Counted from the first letter of the stretch, positions 16,857 to 27,051 are shown. The stretch: DNA of 64,000 nucleotides from Mangrovivirga halotolerans (GCF_026241165.1 NZ_JAPFQN010000002.1:62001-126000); one strand, 5' to 3'. Numbers and translations are program-made. The notes: generated by a model from the sequence alone, not told the origin.

Positions 16857-19115
16857 ATGAAAAAATTCCTCGAAAAGGTTTATTATTTCTTTCCAATCAA
16901 GTTGATTTTACATCACCTTCAGGGAAAAATATTATTGATATTAGGCTGGGTATGGTTATTTGCTGCTGCTGGTGAGCTATTTGGAAATACATTCGGAATT
17001 CCATACCTGTTTTTATCTCCTGAATATTTAAATGAAGTTTCGTTTTATAGTTTCGCCGTAGTAGGAATCATTCTTGGTGGTTTTGCCATGACTTTCCATA
17101 TAACCTGCTATTTAATGGATGGCCACAGGTATCCTTTTCTAGGACAACTACGCAAACCATTCACTCATTACGCGATCAATAATAGTATCATTCCGATGAT
17201 TTTTCTCTCATATTATATATTGAAAATCATCGGATTTCAAAAAAATTATGAGTTAGCCGAAACTGAGGAAATCTTTGCCAGAGTTGGGGGCTTACTTTTA
17301 GGATATACTGGCATGCAGGCTATTATGTACACCTATTTCATTTTCACCAATCAAGATGTATTTCAGGTAATCAGGGAAAGTGTCGAAAAGAAGATAAGAA
17401 AAGTACCAATCGCCAGACAAAATCTACTTAGAAGGTATAAAAATGAATATAATAAACCAGATATTGAAGTAAAGGGGTTTATTGGTACAGACTTCAGATT
17501 TCATAAAGTACAGGAGGCACCGGCCTACGTTACTAAATTTGCTATATTAAAGGTTTTTGGTCAAAATAGTTTTAACGCAGTTTCACTTGAATTTACGGCT
17601 TTCGCAGCCATAATCGTGATAGGTGTATTTCGCGAAAACCCTTATTTTCAAATTCCGGCGGCAGCAAGCTGTATTCTCTTATTAACGATTTTGATGATGT
17701 TTGCCGGGGCTTTTTCTTACTGGTTCAAACGTTGGTCTATATTAATGATCTTGATAATATTTACTTTTTTAAACTTCCTCCCTACTTTCGAATTTTTTAA
17801 ATCGGAATATCAAGTACCCGGAATAGATTATACAGAAAATAATATCCCCTACTCGATCTCCAAATTAAGAGAACTCACCCATTCTGATACAGTAAAAAAT
17901 GATATCCTGAAGGGAATTGAAATTCTTGAAAACTGGAAAAAAAATACCGGACAGGAGAAACCTGTTATGATGGTGATCACTAATAGCGGAGGTGGACAGA
18001 GAGCTTCATTGTGGAGCCTTACTGCTATGCAATCCCTTGATACAGCTTTAAATGATCAACTAATGAATCAAACTGCCTTGATAACCGGGGCATCCGGGGG
18101 ATTGATCGGAGCTGCCTATTACAGGGAGTTATACAGGCAAAAACTTCTGGGTAAAATTAATAACCCAAACGATAGCATTTACAGGACCAATATCAGTAAA
18201 GATGCACTTAATCATGTAATCTTTACGATGCTGGTAAATGATCTTTTTATTCGTCTGCAAACATTTGAATATAAAGGAAAAGAATACATTGCAGATCGTG
18301 GGGTTGCTTTTGAAAGGCAGCTTCTGGCAAATACAAATGATGTTTTAAATGTTCCTGTTTCCGAATATCGGGAGCCAGAAAAACAAGGCATCATACCTCA
18401 ACTCATTATTTCTCCTACTATTTTAAATGATGGAAGAAAACTTTTTATAGGTGCGCAGGATATCAGCTATATGTCCAGGGCAACCATTGCTGTTCCTTTT
18501 ACCGGTGAGCAAAAAGTAAAAGGAATTGAATTTATGAGAGCATTTAAAAATCATGATGCGGAGGACGTTTCAATTCTTACCGCTCTACGCATGAATGCTA
18601 CCTATCCTTATATTTTACCCAATGTCGGATTACCTACGGATCCTGAAATTAAAATTTTAGATGCTGGGCTGGTCGATAACTTTGGTATCAGTGATGCGAT
18701 CAGATTCTTATTGAGCTTTAGAAACTGGATTTCCAAAAACACATCGGGAATAGTAATTGTAACAATCAGGGATTCAGCTGTACATTCTCCGCCAGATTCG
18801 GATATCAGCCAGACTCTCATGGAAAAATTCACTATTCCAATTACCGGGGTATATAATAACCTTCCTAATTTACAAGATTACAGTAACGACAAAGAAATGG
18901 AACTATTAAAGGCCCTGCTTGAAGTACCAGTAAATTTGGTTCCAATTGAATACATCCCGGAAAGAAATAAAAGTGAAATAGAATCTAAAAGGGCTGCCCT
19001 GAACTGGAGGCTCACCAATAGAGAAAAAGAAAATATCATCCGAAATATTAGTGAAACACATAATATTCTCGCTATTCAAAAAATAAAAGGACTCGTAAAC
19101 TGCCCTGAAAAGTAA
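16857..19115 (+). CDS. Patatin-like phospholipase with multi-span N-terminal membrane domain
   Basis: A 752-residue protein. Roughly the first 330 residues contain about seven hydrophobic spans (for example ILLILGWVWLFAAAGELFG and IPAAASCILLLTILMM). The C-terminal half is a patatin hydrolase. The oxyanion loop NSGGGQRAS and the nucleophile elbow GASGG with Ser413 are present, and the catalytic Asp602 lies in the DAGLVDN motif, so the Ser-Asp dyad is intact. Patatins cleave acyl esters of phospholipids; a membrane-fused form would act on membrane lipids, here probably from the cytoplasmic side. It lies 12 bases after the rRNA methyltransferase. The substrate is unknown. Confidence 0.8.
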   Translation: MKKFLEKVYYFFPIKLILHHLQGKILLILGWVWLFAAAGELFGNTFGIPYLFLSPEYLNEVSFYSFAVVGIILGGFAMTFHITCYLMDGHRYPFLGQLRKPFTHYAINNSIIPMIFLSYYILKIIGFQKNYELAETEEIFARVGGLLLGYTGMQAIMYTYFIFTNQDVFQVIRESVEKKIRKVPIARQNLLRRYKNEYNKPDIEVKGFIGTDFRFHKVQEAPAYVTKFAILKVFGQNSFNAVSLEFTAFAAIIVIGVFRENPYFQIPAAASCILLLTILMMFAGAFSYWFKRWSILMILIIFTFLNFLPTFEFFKSEYQVPGIDYTENNIPYSISKLRELTHSDTVKNDILKGIEILENWKKNTGQEKPVMMVITNSGGGQRASLWSLTAMQSLDTALNDQLMNQTALITGASGGLIGAAYYRELYRQKLLGKINNPNDSIYRTNISKDALNHVIFTMLVNDLFIRLQTFEYKGKEYIADRGVAFERQLLANTNDVLNVPVSEYREPEKQGIIPQLIISPTILNDGRKLFIGAQDISYMSRATIAVPFTGEQKVKGIEFMRAFKNHDAEDVSILTALRMNATYPYILPNVGLPTDPEIKILDAGLVDNFGISDAIRFLLSFRNWISKNTSGIVIVTIRDSAVHSPPDSDISQTLMEKFTIPITGVYNNLPNLQDYSNDKEMELLKALLEVPVNLVPIEYIPERNKSEIESKRAALNWRLTNREKENIIRNISETHNILAIQKIKGLVNCPEK

Positions 19116-19165
19116 TCTGCCTTACACTTGTTAGCAAAATTCATCGATTTTACGCTGAATAATAG

Positions 19166-19173
19166 TAATTTTG
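19166..19173 (+). promoter_or_regulatory. Putative -7 promoter box of icmF
   Basis: TAATTTTG matches TAnnTTTG, 40 bases before the icmF ATG. The upstream -33 region lacks a clear TTG at the expected distance. Confidence 0.4.
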
Positions 19174-19213
19174 TAGGCTAACGACATTAACCCGTTTAAT
19201 AAAATTTAAAATT

Positions 19214-22200
19214 ATGTCAGCACAAGTTACGGCTCCATATAAACCAAAAAATCATATCCGAATTGTAACTGCAGCTTCCTTATTTGATGGCCACGATGCG
19301 GCGATCAATATAATGAGAAGGATTATTCAGTCTACAGGATGTGAGGTAATTCATTTAGGTCATAATCGATCTGTACAGGAAATTGTTAATACAGCTATTC
19401 AGGAAGACGCACAGGCAATAGCCATTACTTCATACCAGGGTGGTCATGTTGAGTTTTTCAAGTACATGTACGACCTTTTGAATGAAAAAGGTTGTGGCCA
19501 CATCAAGATCTTTGGTGGTGGTGGTGGAACGATACTTCCCGAAGAAATAAAAGAGCTTCACGATTATGGCATAACTCGAATCTATTCTCCGGATGACGGA
19601 CGTCACATGGGATTACAAGGAATGATAAATGATCTTGTTGAAAAATGTGATTTCCCTGTTGGAGGAGATTTAAATGGAGAGTTTTCAAAATTAAGCCCTG
19701 AAAACGAGCAAGCTATAGCAAGAATAATCTCGGCTGCGGAAAATTTCCCTGATGAGAGTGCTGACATTATTAGCAAGATCCATGATCTTTCAGATGAAAA
19801 GAAGGTTCCGGTACTTGGAATAACAGGAACCGGAGGTGCAGGTAAATCTTCACTCGTTGATGAACTAGTAAGAAGGTTTTTAATTGATTTTGATGATAAA
19901 AAAATCGCAATTATTTCCGTCGATCCTTCGAAAAGAAAAACCGGGGGAGCTCTTCTTGGCGACAGAATAAGAATGAATGCGATAAATAATGACAGGGTTT
20001 ATATGAGATCCCTGGCAACAAGGCAAAGTAATCTTGCATTATCAAAATATGTTCGGGAAGCTATCCACGTTGTCAAGGCAGCAGGATTTGATTTCATTAT
20101 CCTGGAAACTTCCGGAATCGGGCAGTCAGATACTGAAATAATCGAGCATTCTGATATGTCATTATATGTAATGACTCCTGAATACGGGGCGGCAACACAG
20201 TTAGAAAAGATTGACATGCTCGATTTTGCTGATGTAATCGCCCTGAATAAATTTGATAAGAAAGGTGCACTCGATGCTCTAAGAGATGTCAAGAAACAGT
20301 ATCAGCGAAACCACGGAATGTGGCATGCAACAGAAGAAGACATTCCTGTTTACGGTACTATAGCTTCACAATTCAATGATCCGGGCACAAACCGACTTTA
20401 TAGAAAGCTGATGGATGTCATCATTGAAAAAACAGGTGTCGACCATCTTAAGTCATCTCTGACTATTGATGATGTTCCATCTGAAAAAGTTCATATTATC
20501 CCACCAAACAGAGTGAGATACCTGTCAGAAATTTCTGAAACTTGCCGTCAGTACGATGACTGGACTGAAGAACAAAAGAATGTAGCTCAAAAATTATACA
20601 GCCTGCAGAACAGTATTGACATATTAAGAAATTCTGAAATAGAAGATAAAGACAGACTTATAAAACAACTTGAAGAAACTTACCATCATGTTTCTCTTGA
20701 TCTTGATCCTCGAAATAAAAAGTTAATTGAAAATTGGCCTGAGGTAAAAGAGAACTACAGCAGTGATGAATATGTTTACAAGGTTAGAGGTAAGGAAATA
20801 AAAGTTAAGACTTATACAGAGTCTCTTTCACATTCTAAAATCCCGAAAGTTTCTCTTCCTAAATATGAAGCATGGGGAGATCTATTGAAATGGCAACTTA
20901 AAGAAAACGTGCCTGGAGATTTCCCATATACTGCCGGAGTTTTCCCTTTCAAAAGAGAAGGTGAAGATCCTACAAGAATGTTTGCCGGTGAAGGCGGTCC
21001 TGAACGTACAAATAAACGATTCCATTATCTGTCTCAGGATATGCCAGCTAAACGTTTAAGCACGGCCTTTGATTCGGTTACTTTATATGGTGAGGACCCT
21101 GATTACAGACCTGACATTTATGGTAAGATCGGTAATAGTGGAGTAAGTATTTGCTCACTTGATGACGCTAAAAAACTCTATTCTGGTTTTGACCTGTCTG
21201 ATCCGATGACCTCAGTATCAATGACAATTAATGGCCCTGCATCGACATTAACTGCTTTTTTCATGAATGCAGCGATCGATCAGTCATGTGAAAAGTATAT
21301 CAAAGAGAATGGCCTGGAAAAAGAAGTCGAGACTAAAATAGAAAAGATCTATAAAGACCTTGGTGTTCCAAGACCAAAATACGAAGGTAGTCTTCCTGAA
21401 GGTAATAATGGACTGGGTTTGATGTTACTAGGTGTCACCGGAGACCAGGTTTTACCAAAGGATGTATATGAAAAGATCAAGGCTGAAACCATCTCAAGAG
21501 TAAGAGGTACAGTTCAGGCTGATATCCTAAAAGAAGATCAGGCACAAAACACCTGTATATTTAGTACAGAATTCAGCCTGAGATTAATGGGTGATGTTCA
21601 GCAATACTTTATCGATAATGAAGTTAAAAACTTCTATTCTGTATCAATTTCAGGATACCATATCGCTGAAGCCGGTGCCAACCCGATAAGCCAGCTTGCA
21701 TTTACATTAGCTAATGGCTTTACATTTGTTGAATACTACCTGGCAAGAGGAATGGATATCAATAAGTTTGCTCCTAATTTCTCATTCTTCTTTTCAAATG
21801 GTGTTGATCCGGAATATAGTGTTATCGGAAGGGTTGCCAGAAGAATTTGGGCCAAAGCCATGAAAATTAAATACGGAGCAAATGATCGTGCCCAAAAACT
21901 GAAATATCACATTCAAACATCTGGACGTTCACTTCACGCCCAGGAAATTGATTTTAACGATATTCGTACAACACTGCAGGCACTTTATGCAATCTATGAT
22001 AACTGTAACTCTCTTCATACTAATGCTTATGATGAAGCAATTACCACACCTACAGAAGAGTCAGTAAGAAGAGCTGTTGCAATTCAATTGATAATAAATA
22101 AAGAACTGGGACTTGCGAAAAACCAGAACCCGATCCAGGGATCATTTATTATCGAAGAACTTACTGATCTGGTTGAGGAAGCAGTTTTAACTGAATTTGA

Positions 22201-22603
22201 CAGGATCACTGAAAGAGGTGGGGTTCTTGGTGCAATGGAAACGATGTATCAAAGAGGTAAAATTCAGGAAGAAAGCCTTCATTATGAAACCTTAAAGCAT
22301 ACTGGGGAATATCCTATCGTGGGTGTTAATACTTATCTGTCAAGTAAAGGATCTCCTACTATTATTCCTAAAGAAGTGATCAGGGCAACAAAAGAAGAAA
22401 AAGAAAGTCAGATCAATGCGTGTGAAGCTATAAAATCAAAGTATGATGAAACAGGTCATAAGCTATTGAGAGATTTACAAAAATCTGCGGTTGCCAACGA
22501 TAACCTGTTCGAAAAACTCATGGAGGTAACTAAGTATTGTACGCTGGGACAGATTACTCATGCTCTTTTCGAAGTAGGTGGACAGTACAGACGAAATATG
22601 TAA
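19214..22603 (+). CDS. icmF: Fused isobutyryl-CoA mutase with G-protein chaperone domain (IcmF)
   Basis: An adenosylcobalamin-dependent mutase interconverting isobutyryl-CoA and n-butyryl-CoA (some members also take isovaleryl-CoA), fused to its own GTPase chaperone. Domain order over 1129 residues: B12-binding domain (about 12-150) with DGHDAAIN carrying the lower-ligand His; MeaI-like G domain with P-loop GTGGAGKSS near 205 and NKFD for guanine; linker; and mutase TIM barrel from about 550. [22 protein letters not shown] near 573 has the Phe in place of the Tyr of methylmalonyl-CoA mutase, which argues for the isobutyryl substrate. It is transcribed alone with a terminator. It implies cobalamin uptake or synthesis and branched-chain acyl-CoA catabolism. 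Confidence 0.93.
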   Translation: MSAQVTAPYKPKNHIRIVTAASLFDGHDAAINIMRRIIQSTGCEVIHLGHNRSVQEIVNTAIQEDAQAIAITSYQGGHVEFFKYMYDLLNEKGCGHIKIFGGGGGTILPEEIKELHDYGITRIYSPDDGRHMGLQGMINDLVEKCDFPVGGDLNGEFSKLSPENEQAIARIISAAENFPDESADIISKIHDLSDEKKVPVLGITGTGGAGKSSLVDELVRRFLIDFDDKKIAIISVDPSKRKTGGALLGDRIRMNAINNDRVYMRSLATRQSNLALSKYVREAIHVVKAAGFDFIILETSGIGQSDTEIIEHSDMSLYVMTPEYGAATQLEKIDMLDFADVIALNKFDKKGALDALRDVKKQYQRNHGMWHATEEDIPVYGTIASQFNDPGTNRLYRKLMDVIIEKTGVDHLKSSLTIDDVPSEKVHIIPPNRVRYLSEISETCRQYDDWTEEQKNVAQKLYSLQNSIDILRNSEIEDKDRLIKQLEETYHHVSLDLDPRNKKLIENWPEVKENYSSDEYVYKVRGKEIKVKTYTESLSHSKIPKVSLPKYEAWGDLLKWQLKENVPGDFPYTAGVFPFKREGEDPTRMFAGEGGPERTNKRFHYLSQDMPAKRLSTAFDSVTLYGEDPDYRPDIYGKIGNSGVSICSLDDAKKLYSGFDLSDPMTSVSMTINGPASTLTAFFMNAAIDQSCEKYIKENGLEKEVETKIEKIYKDLGVPRPKYEGSLPEGNNGLGLMLLGVTGDQVLPKDVYEKIKAETISRVRGTVQADILKEDQAQNTCIFSTEFSLRLMGDVQQYFIDNEVKNFYSVSISGYHIAEAGANPISQLAFTLANGFTFVEYYLARGMDINKFAPNFSFFFSNGVDPEYSVIGRVARRIWAKAMKIKYGANDRAQKLKYHIQTSGRSLHAQEIDFNDIRTTLQALYAIYDNCNSLHTNAYDEAITTPTEESVRRAVAIQLIINKELGLAKNQNPIQGSFIIEELTDLVEEAVLTEFDRITERGGVLGAMETMYQRGKIQEESLHYETLKHTGEYPIVGVNTYLSSKGSPTIIPKEVIRATKEEKESQINACEAIKSKYDETGHKLLRDLQKSAVANDNLFEKLMEVTKYCTLGQITHALFEVGGQYRRNM

Positions 22604-22626
22604 AAAATATATCCTCATTAAATCAA

Positions 22627-22649
22627 AAGTCTGGCAATTAGCCAGACTT
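22627..22649 (+). terminator. Terminator of icmF
   Basis: AAGTCTGGC (22627-22635) and GCCAGACTT (22641-22649) form a perfect 9-pair stem with a 5-base loop, followed by a T-rich run. It starts 23 bases after the icmF stop. The rest of the gap to 22842 is A/T-rich with no gene seen. Confidence 0.85.
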
Positions 22650-22842
22650 CTATTTTTTATGTAGAAAATTATGAATATTTTTATAATTACTGAGATTATT
22701 TCATTATAAATCAGCGATTAATTTTCAACAGGAAACAGATACCGATCTACTCGATATTATTACCTGGGAAATGAAACAAATTTTTGATAAAATAGTTCTT
22801 AAACTAATTATTATCATTTATCACTAAAACCACTTCACGATC

Positions 22843-23676
22843 ATGGATAATTTTGAAAAGTATAGTGATCAAGCTATAGAACTCATCATGGTATATGGGC
22901 CAAAGCTTTTATTAGCAATAATAGTATTAATAGTTGGGTTAGCAATTATTAAACCTATTGTCAGGTTTATCCGAAAAACACTTCATAACCGGGATGTTGA
23001 CCCATCTGTCATCCCTTTTCTTACAGGAATTACAGGTGCTATTTTAAAGATAATGCTATTTATCGCGGTAGCTGAAATGGTTGGGGTTGAAACGACTTCA
23101 TTCATTGCTGTATTAGGTGCTGCTGGTTTGGCTATCGGTTTGGCTTTACAAGGAAGCCTTGCAAATTTTGCCGGGGGAGTTTTGATACTCTTATTCAAAC
23201 CTTTTAAAGTAGGAGACTATATTGAAGGTCAGGGTCACGCTGGAACAGTAAAAGAAATTTCCATTTTATATACTGTTTTAAATACACCTGATAATAAAAA
23301 GATAATCATCCCTAATGGGAACTTGTCGAATAATTCAATGATTAATTATTCCGCTGAAGAAACACGCAGGATAGACTTTTTGTTCGGTGTAGGATATGAT
23401 GATAACATTGATTTAGTAAAAGAAACCATCGCGGAAGTATTTAAAAGTGACGATAGAATATTATCAGATCCCGAACCAATGATCCAGCTTCACGAGTTGG
23501 GTGATAGCAGTGTCAACTTTGCCTCTCGTGTCTGGGTAAAAACATCAGATTATTGGGGTGTATACTGGAGCCTGATGGAAACCGCAAAAAGAAAATTTGA
23601 CGAAAAAGGAATTAATATACCTTATCCACAAAGAGACGTTCACATTTTTCAATCTGAATCTTCAAACAATGAGTAA
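22843..23676 (+). CDS. Small-conductance mechanosensitive channel, MscS family
   Basis: A 277-residue MscS-like channel that opens under membrane tension to release solutes after osmotic downshock. Three N-terminal membrane spans end in the pore-lining TM3 (VLGAAGLAIGLALQGSLANFAGGVLILLFKPF), with the alternating Gly/Ala packing typical of MscS. The beta domain follows (VGDYIEGQGHAGTVKEISILYT, then IIIPNGNLSNNSMINYS), then the alpha/beta vestibule domain ending near YPQRDVHIF. The length is that of E. coli MscS. Its 3' end overlaps the start of the DUF3078 gene by 8 bases, suggesting coupled translation. Confidence 0.93.
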   Translation: MDNFEKYSDQAIELIMVYGPKLLLAIIVLIVGLAIIKPIVRFIRKTLHNRDVDPSVIPFLTGITGAILKIMLFIAVAEMVGVETTSFIAVLGAAGLAIGLALQGSLANFAGGVLILLFKPFKVGDYIEGQGHAGTVKEISILYTVLNTPDNKKIIIPNGNLSNNSMINYSAEETRRIDFLFGVGYDDNIDLVKETIAEVFKSDDRILSDPEPMIQLHELGDSSVNFASRVWVKTSDYWGVYWSLMETAKRKFDEKGINIPYPQRDVHIFQSESSNNE

Positions 23677-24598
23677 CAAAGTTTTTTTTATTGCCATTAT
23701 ACTAGGCTTTATCTTTATTAACCAAAAGACTTACGGTCAGGAAGAAGACTCTTTAAAACCACACTACGATTCAATTCACTGGCGTGTAAAAATGAATACC
23801 GGATTTTTATTTAATCAGGCATCATTTAATTCCAGATGGACAGGTGGAGGTGTGAATTCTTTGGGCCTTGGAACATTCTTTTATTATAAAGCTAATTACC
23901 AAAAAGATAGAAGAACCTGGGATACAAATATAGAGTTGCAATACGGATTTACAGATACAGAAGGAATTGGTTTCAGAAAGGCCAATGACAGATTGTTTTT
24001 AGATACCAAATATGGTTACTCTTTTAATGATAAATGGAGTGTCTACGGTGCTCTGAATATTCTCACCCAATTCGCTAAAGGATATGAATATGGGGAGGAC
24101 CCTACTACAGGTGAAGAAACAGCTAAATTAATATCTAAATTTATGGCTCCGGGATATATTACAACTTCATTTGGTATCGAATATGACCCGACTGATTATT
24201 TCTTTATCAGACTATCTCCTTTCGCTCCACGCTGGACTATAGTAACTGATGACGAACTTTATCTTACAGCTGGAACAAATTATGGAGTACCTATTGGAGA
24301 AACAGTAAGGACTGAATGGGTATCTGCGCAGTTAATGGCTGAATTTAATAAAGAGATTTTTGAAAATGTAAATTTGCAATGGCGTTATACTGCATATTGG
24401 AATATGAAACAACCAATTAATGAAACAGATCAACGTCTTGATATTACAATTTCAGCTAATGTAAACGACTGGCTGTCTACCTCTTTGGGAGCAAACCTAT
24501 TGTATGATAAAGACCAAATAGATGGTTTGCAAATAGCTCAGGCATTTAATCTCGGAGTTTCATATAAATTCCAGAATTACAGGAAAAAAGATAAATAA
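23669..24598 (+). CDS. DUF3078 outer-membrane beta-barrel-like protein
   Basis: I place the start at the ATG at 23669, not at the in-frame upstream start at 23597. The residues after 23669 form a clean signal peptide (FFIAIILGFIFINQKTYGQ), and the longer version would overlap mscS by 80 bases. The mature protein (about 290 residues) has alternating strands and motifs typical of DUF3078: MNTGFLFNQASFNSRWTGGG near the N-terminus, RRTWDTNIELQYGF, and late strands ending FNLGVSYKF. This Bacteroidota family is predicted to be an outer-membrane barrel of unknown function. It overlaps mscS by 8 bases and is followed by a terminator. Confidence 0.82.
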   Translation: MSNKVFFIAIILGFIFINQKTYGQEEDSLKPHYDSIHWRVKMNTGFLFNQASFNSRWTGGGVNSLGLGTFFYYKANYQKDRRTWDTNIELQYGFTDTEGIGFRKANDRLFLDTKYGYSFNDKWSVYGALNILTQFAKGYEYGEDPTTGEETAKLISKFMAPGYITTSFGIEYDPTDYFFIRLSPFAPRWTIVTDDELYLTAGTNYGVPIGETVRTEWVSAQLMAEFNKEIFENVNLQWRYTAYWNMKQPINETDQRLDITISANVNDWLSTSLGANLLYDKDQIDGLQIAQAFNLGVSYKFQNYRKKDK

Positions 24599-24631
24599 GT
24601 ATTTAAGATAATCTGATTTTTGTTTTTGTTT

Positions 24632-24667
24632 AAGCGCATGTAACTTACAATAAAGTAACATGCGCTT
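24632..24667 (+). terminator. Terminator after the DUF3078 gene
   Basis: AAGCGCATGT (24632-24641) pairs perfectly with ACATGCGCTT (24658-24667), followed by T-rich sequence. The loop is 16 bases. It closes the mscS-DUF3078 unit 33 bases after the stop. Confidence 0.75.
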
Positions 24668-24681
24668 TTATTATTTTATAT

Positions 24682-25347
24682 ATGAATAAACCATTTAATA
24701 TCCACAGTCATAATTTTCCCTCAGATAATTTAAAAGACCAGGTAATTTATCAGGTCATGGCTCATGAATATGATTCACTCCCGGATCTTCCTTACATGAG
24801 CATTGGGATACACCCATGGCATTTTGAGGACCAGAAAATAGAGGATCAATGGGCTAAAATTGAGAAATGGGCCACATCTGAAAATGTGGTAGCAATAGGC
24901 GAATCAGGATTGGATTATGCCATCGACCAGGATAGAAAACTTCAGGAAGAAATTTTCATCAGACATATTGAATTAAGTGAGCAAACGCAAAAACCATTAA
25001 TCATACATTGTGTAAAGGCTCATAATGAATTAGTTAGAGTAAGAAAAAAAACCAGAGCTAAGCAACAGTGGATCGTTCATGGAGTAAATCAGAAATTAAA
25101 ATCCCTGACCTCTTTACTTGAAAGAGACATTATATTGTCCTTCGGAAAAGCACTTTTGGAGGAAAAGTCAAATGCAAGAAAAGTAATCAGAGAATTAGGG
25201 ATGGGAAGTTTCTTATTTGAAACCGACGATGAAGAAAACTCAATGATCAATTCTATCTATAAGGAGGCAGCTAATATTTTAGATAAAAATGAAGAGCAAA
25301 TAAAAAAAGAAATCGGATATCTTTGCACCGAAATTTTTGATATCTGA
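24682..25347 (+). CDS. TatD family metal-dependent hydrolase (short form)
   Basis: An amidohydrolase-fold, metal-dependent deoxyribonuclease-type protein of 221 residues, shorter than the usual 255-265. The N-terminal metal motif HSH is in FNIHSHNFPS. Further markers are the IGIHPWHF strand, IGESGLDYAI with the bridging Glu, PLIIHCVKAHNE, WIVHG, and the late Asp in FETDDEE. The usual Asp before the first HxH is replaced by Ile (NIHSH rather than DTHCH). The gene is followed after three bases by tcdA, with osmC overlapping behind it, so the three form an operon. The natural substrate of such TatD proteins is unsettled. Confidence 0.85.
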   Translation: MNKPFNIHSHNFPSDNLKDQVIYQVMAHEYDSLPDLPYMSIGIHPWHFEDQKIEDQWAKIEKWATSENVVAIGESGLDYAIDQDRKLQEEIFIRHIELSEQTQKPLIIHCVKAHNELVRVRKKTRAKQQWIVHGVNQKLKSLTSLLERDIILSFGKALLEEKSNARKVIRELGMGSFLFETDDEENSMINSIYKEAANILDKNEEQIKKEIGYLCTEIFDI

Positions 25348-25350
25348 ATA

Positions 25351-26100
25351 ATGGAATATAATAATTGGCTGGAGCGAACCGAATTATTGATCGGTGATGA
25401 AAATGTTGACAAACTTAAAAATTCAAAAATATTAATAGTCGGCCTTGGTGGTGTAGGATCATTTGCGGCTGAATTTCTGGTCCGCGCTGGGGTTGGATCC
25501 TTAACTATTGCTGATGGTGATCGATTCGATCCCACTAATAAAAACCGGCAACTTTCAGCTTTAGATTCTACAATAGGCGAACCCAAAGCTTCTGTAGTAG
25601 GTAAAAGACTTAAAGATATTAATAAGGATATCCAACTTGAAATCATTGATAAATTTCTTGAACCGGAAGAGACCAACAATATAGTTAGAAATGAGAAGTT
25701 TGACTATATCGTTGACTGTATTGATTCTATCACTCCAAAGATTAACCTGATAAAAGCAGCGATATTCACTAAAACCAAAATTGTCAGTTCTATGGGCGCA
25801 GGTGGTAAACTTGACCCGGCAAAGATAAAAACTGCAAGTATCTGGAAAACCAGGCAATGTAATTTTGCCCGTCAGATCAAAAAGAGACTAAAAAAAGATG
25901 ATATTTATAAAAATGTCAGGGTAGTTTATTCCTATGATGAACTAAAAAAGGATTCATTAAAACTAACTGATGGTTCTAATTATAAAAAGTCTTTTTATGG
26001 AACCATTTCTTATATGCCTGCGTTATTTGGGTTACATTGTGCTGCAGAGGTAATTCGTGGGATAACCGACATTTATAGTATTAAGAAATCAAACCAATGA
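25351..26100 (+). CDS. tcdA: tRNA threonylcarbamoyladenosine dehydratase (TcdA/YgdL), ThiF family
   Basis: An E1-like enzyme that uses ATP to convert t6A37 of ANN-decoding tRNAs into cyclic t6A. The 249 residues show the Rossmann nucleotide site GLGGVGSFAAEFLVRAGVG, the adenylation motif DGDRFDPTNKNRQ, and the TcdA-specific SMGAGGKLDPAKIKTASIWKT. The family motif DPLAR, which usually comes next, reads CNFARQIKKRL. It lacks the ThiF/MoeB zinc CxxC pairs, as TcdA proteins do. Its ATGA overlaps the start of the OsmC gene by four bases. Confidence 0.88.
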   Translation: MEYNNWLERTELLIGDENVDKLKNSKILIVGLGGVGSFAAEFLVRAGVGSLTIADGDRFDPTNKNRQLSALDSTIGEPKASVVGKRLKDINKDIQLEIIDKFLEPEETNNIVRNEKFDYIVDCIDSITPKINLIKAAIFTKTKIVSSMGAGGKLDPAKIKTASIWKTRQCNFARQIKKRLKKDDIYKNVRVVYSYDELKKDSLKLTDGSNYKKSFYGTISYMPALFGLHCAAEVIRGITDIYSIKKSNQ

Positions 26101-26510
26101 TAAAAAAAGTAACAACGCACTATCTTGCCGATAAGGAATATGAAATCGTCAATGAATCTGGTAATAAAGTTTCAATTGATATGTATCCTGCTGACGAAAA
26201 GAAAGCATTGGCACCAATGGAATTACTTCTAGGAGCTGCCGGGGCATGTGCTGCGGTGGATCTTGTTGAAATGGTAAAAAAAAGGAGGAAGACGGTCGAA
26301 GACCTCAAGATCGAATCTACTGGAAAACGAAGGGACACAGTTCCAAAGAGCTATGAATCGATCAACTTGCATTTCATACTAAAATCTCCTGACTGTACGG
26401 AAGATGAATTCACCAAATTGGTCAAACTGGCTGTTGAAAAATATTGCTCAGTCACTGATTCATTAAAAGGTAGAGCTGAAGTGACTTTTACTAGCGAGGT
26501 GCAAAATTAA
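26097..26510 (+). CDS. OsmC/Ohr family protein
   Basis: A 137-residue OsmC-fold protein. The two redox-active cysteines of the family are at C51 (GAAGACAAVDLVEM) and C117 (AVEKYCSVTDSL), in the right positions. OsmC/Ohr proteins reduce organic hydroperoxides through these thiols. This one is closer to the YhfA-like branch, whose substrate is not known, so I call only the family. It overlaps tcdA by four bases upstream and the convergent 2H phosphoesterase by 20 bases downstream. No terminator is visible between the two convergent genes. Confidence 0.88.
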   Translation: MIKKVTTHYLADKEYEIVNESGNKVSIDMYPADEKKALAPMELLLGAAGACAAVDLVEMVKKRRKTVEDLKIESTGKRRDTVPKSYESINLHFILKSPDCTEDEFTKLVKLAVEKYCSVTDSLKGRAEVTFTSEVQN

Positions 26511-27051
26511 AAGTTGCCTGAACGTCCCAGTTTTTCCCATTATGCTTTAAAAGAGAAATGGTGTTTTGTGCATATTCCCTTTTGAAACTAATGTTTGAAA
26601 AATATTCTACTACAGAAGGATAATCATCTTTTTCAAGATCCCGATTGGCTATTGTGATGTGCGGATTGAATGGTCTGGCCTGGATTTTACTGATATCCAT
26701 ATTAATCTCACTACCAACATCGTGAAGGGTTCGTTCTCTTAATACAGCTAAATCAGGATTCTCTGTTGGTTGAACATAAAAGGTTCTGGGAGGGAATCCT
26801 GAAAACCCATTTAATGAAACCTCAAAGACTTTGGTTGATTTGGCTATTTCTTCAATACACTGAATTATTTTCACTTCTTCATCTTCACCTTTCCTGAATG
26901 GAGGATACAAAGTAATATGAGGAGGAGATTTTTGAGCATGTTTTGCTCCAACTAATCTTTCAATTTCTTTCATAAAATCTACAATCTCCCCTTTTACTGG
27001 AGAAGGAACCAGGCAAGCTATGTAATAAAGTGGTTTCTGATTTTTAGTCAT
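26491..27051 (-). CDS. 2H phosphoesterase (2'-5' RNA ligase/cyclic phosphodiesterase family)
   Basis: A 186-residue member of the 2H superfamily. Both catalytic HxT motifs are intact: H45-I-T47 (SPPHITLYPPF) and H131-I-T133 (NPHITIANRD), about 85 residues apart as expected. Family members open 2',3'-cyclic phosphates of RNA or the 1'',2''-cyclic phosphate of ADP-ribose (Appr>p). The macrodomain gene next door, overlapping it by 8 bases, makes Appr>p an attractive substrate; this is inference. It is the last gene of the four-gene unit and runs 20 bases into the convergent osmC gene. Confidence 0.85.
   Translation of the reverse strand: MTKNQKPLYYIACLVPSPVKGEIVDFMKEIERLVGAKHAQKSPPHITLYPPFRKGEDEEVKIIQCIEEIAKSTKVFEVSLNGFSGFPPRTFYVQPTENPDLAVLRERTLHDVGSEINMDISKIQARPFNPHITIANRDLEKDDYPSVVEYFSNISFKREYAQNTISLLKHNGKNWDVQATFNFAPR

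Noticed and set aside
23597-23668. An upstream start extending the DUF3078 protein by 24 residues
   Set aside because: The extra residues destroy the signal peptide and overlap mscS by 80 bases; the ATG at 23669 explains the data better.
25257-25679. A 140-codon minus-strand open frame over the tatD/tcdA junction
   Set aside because: Both plus-strand genes have diagnostic motifs here; the antisense translation is Ser/Leu-rich and resembles a shadow frame.
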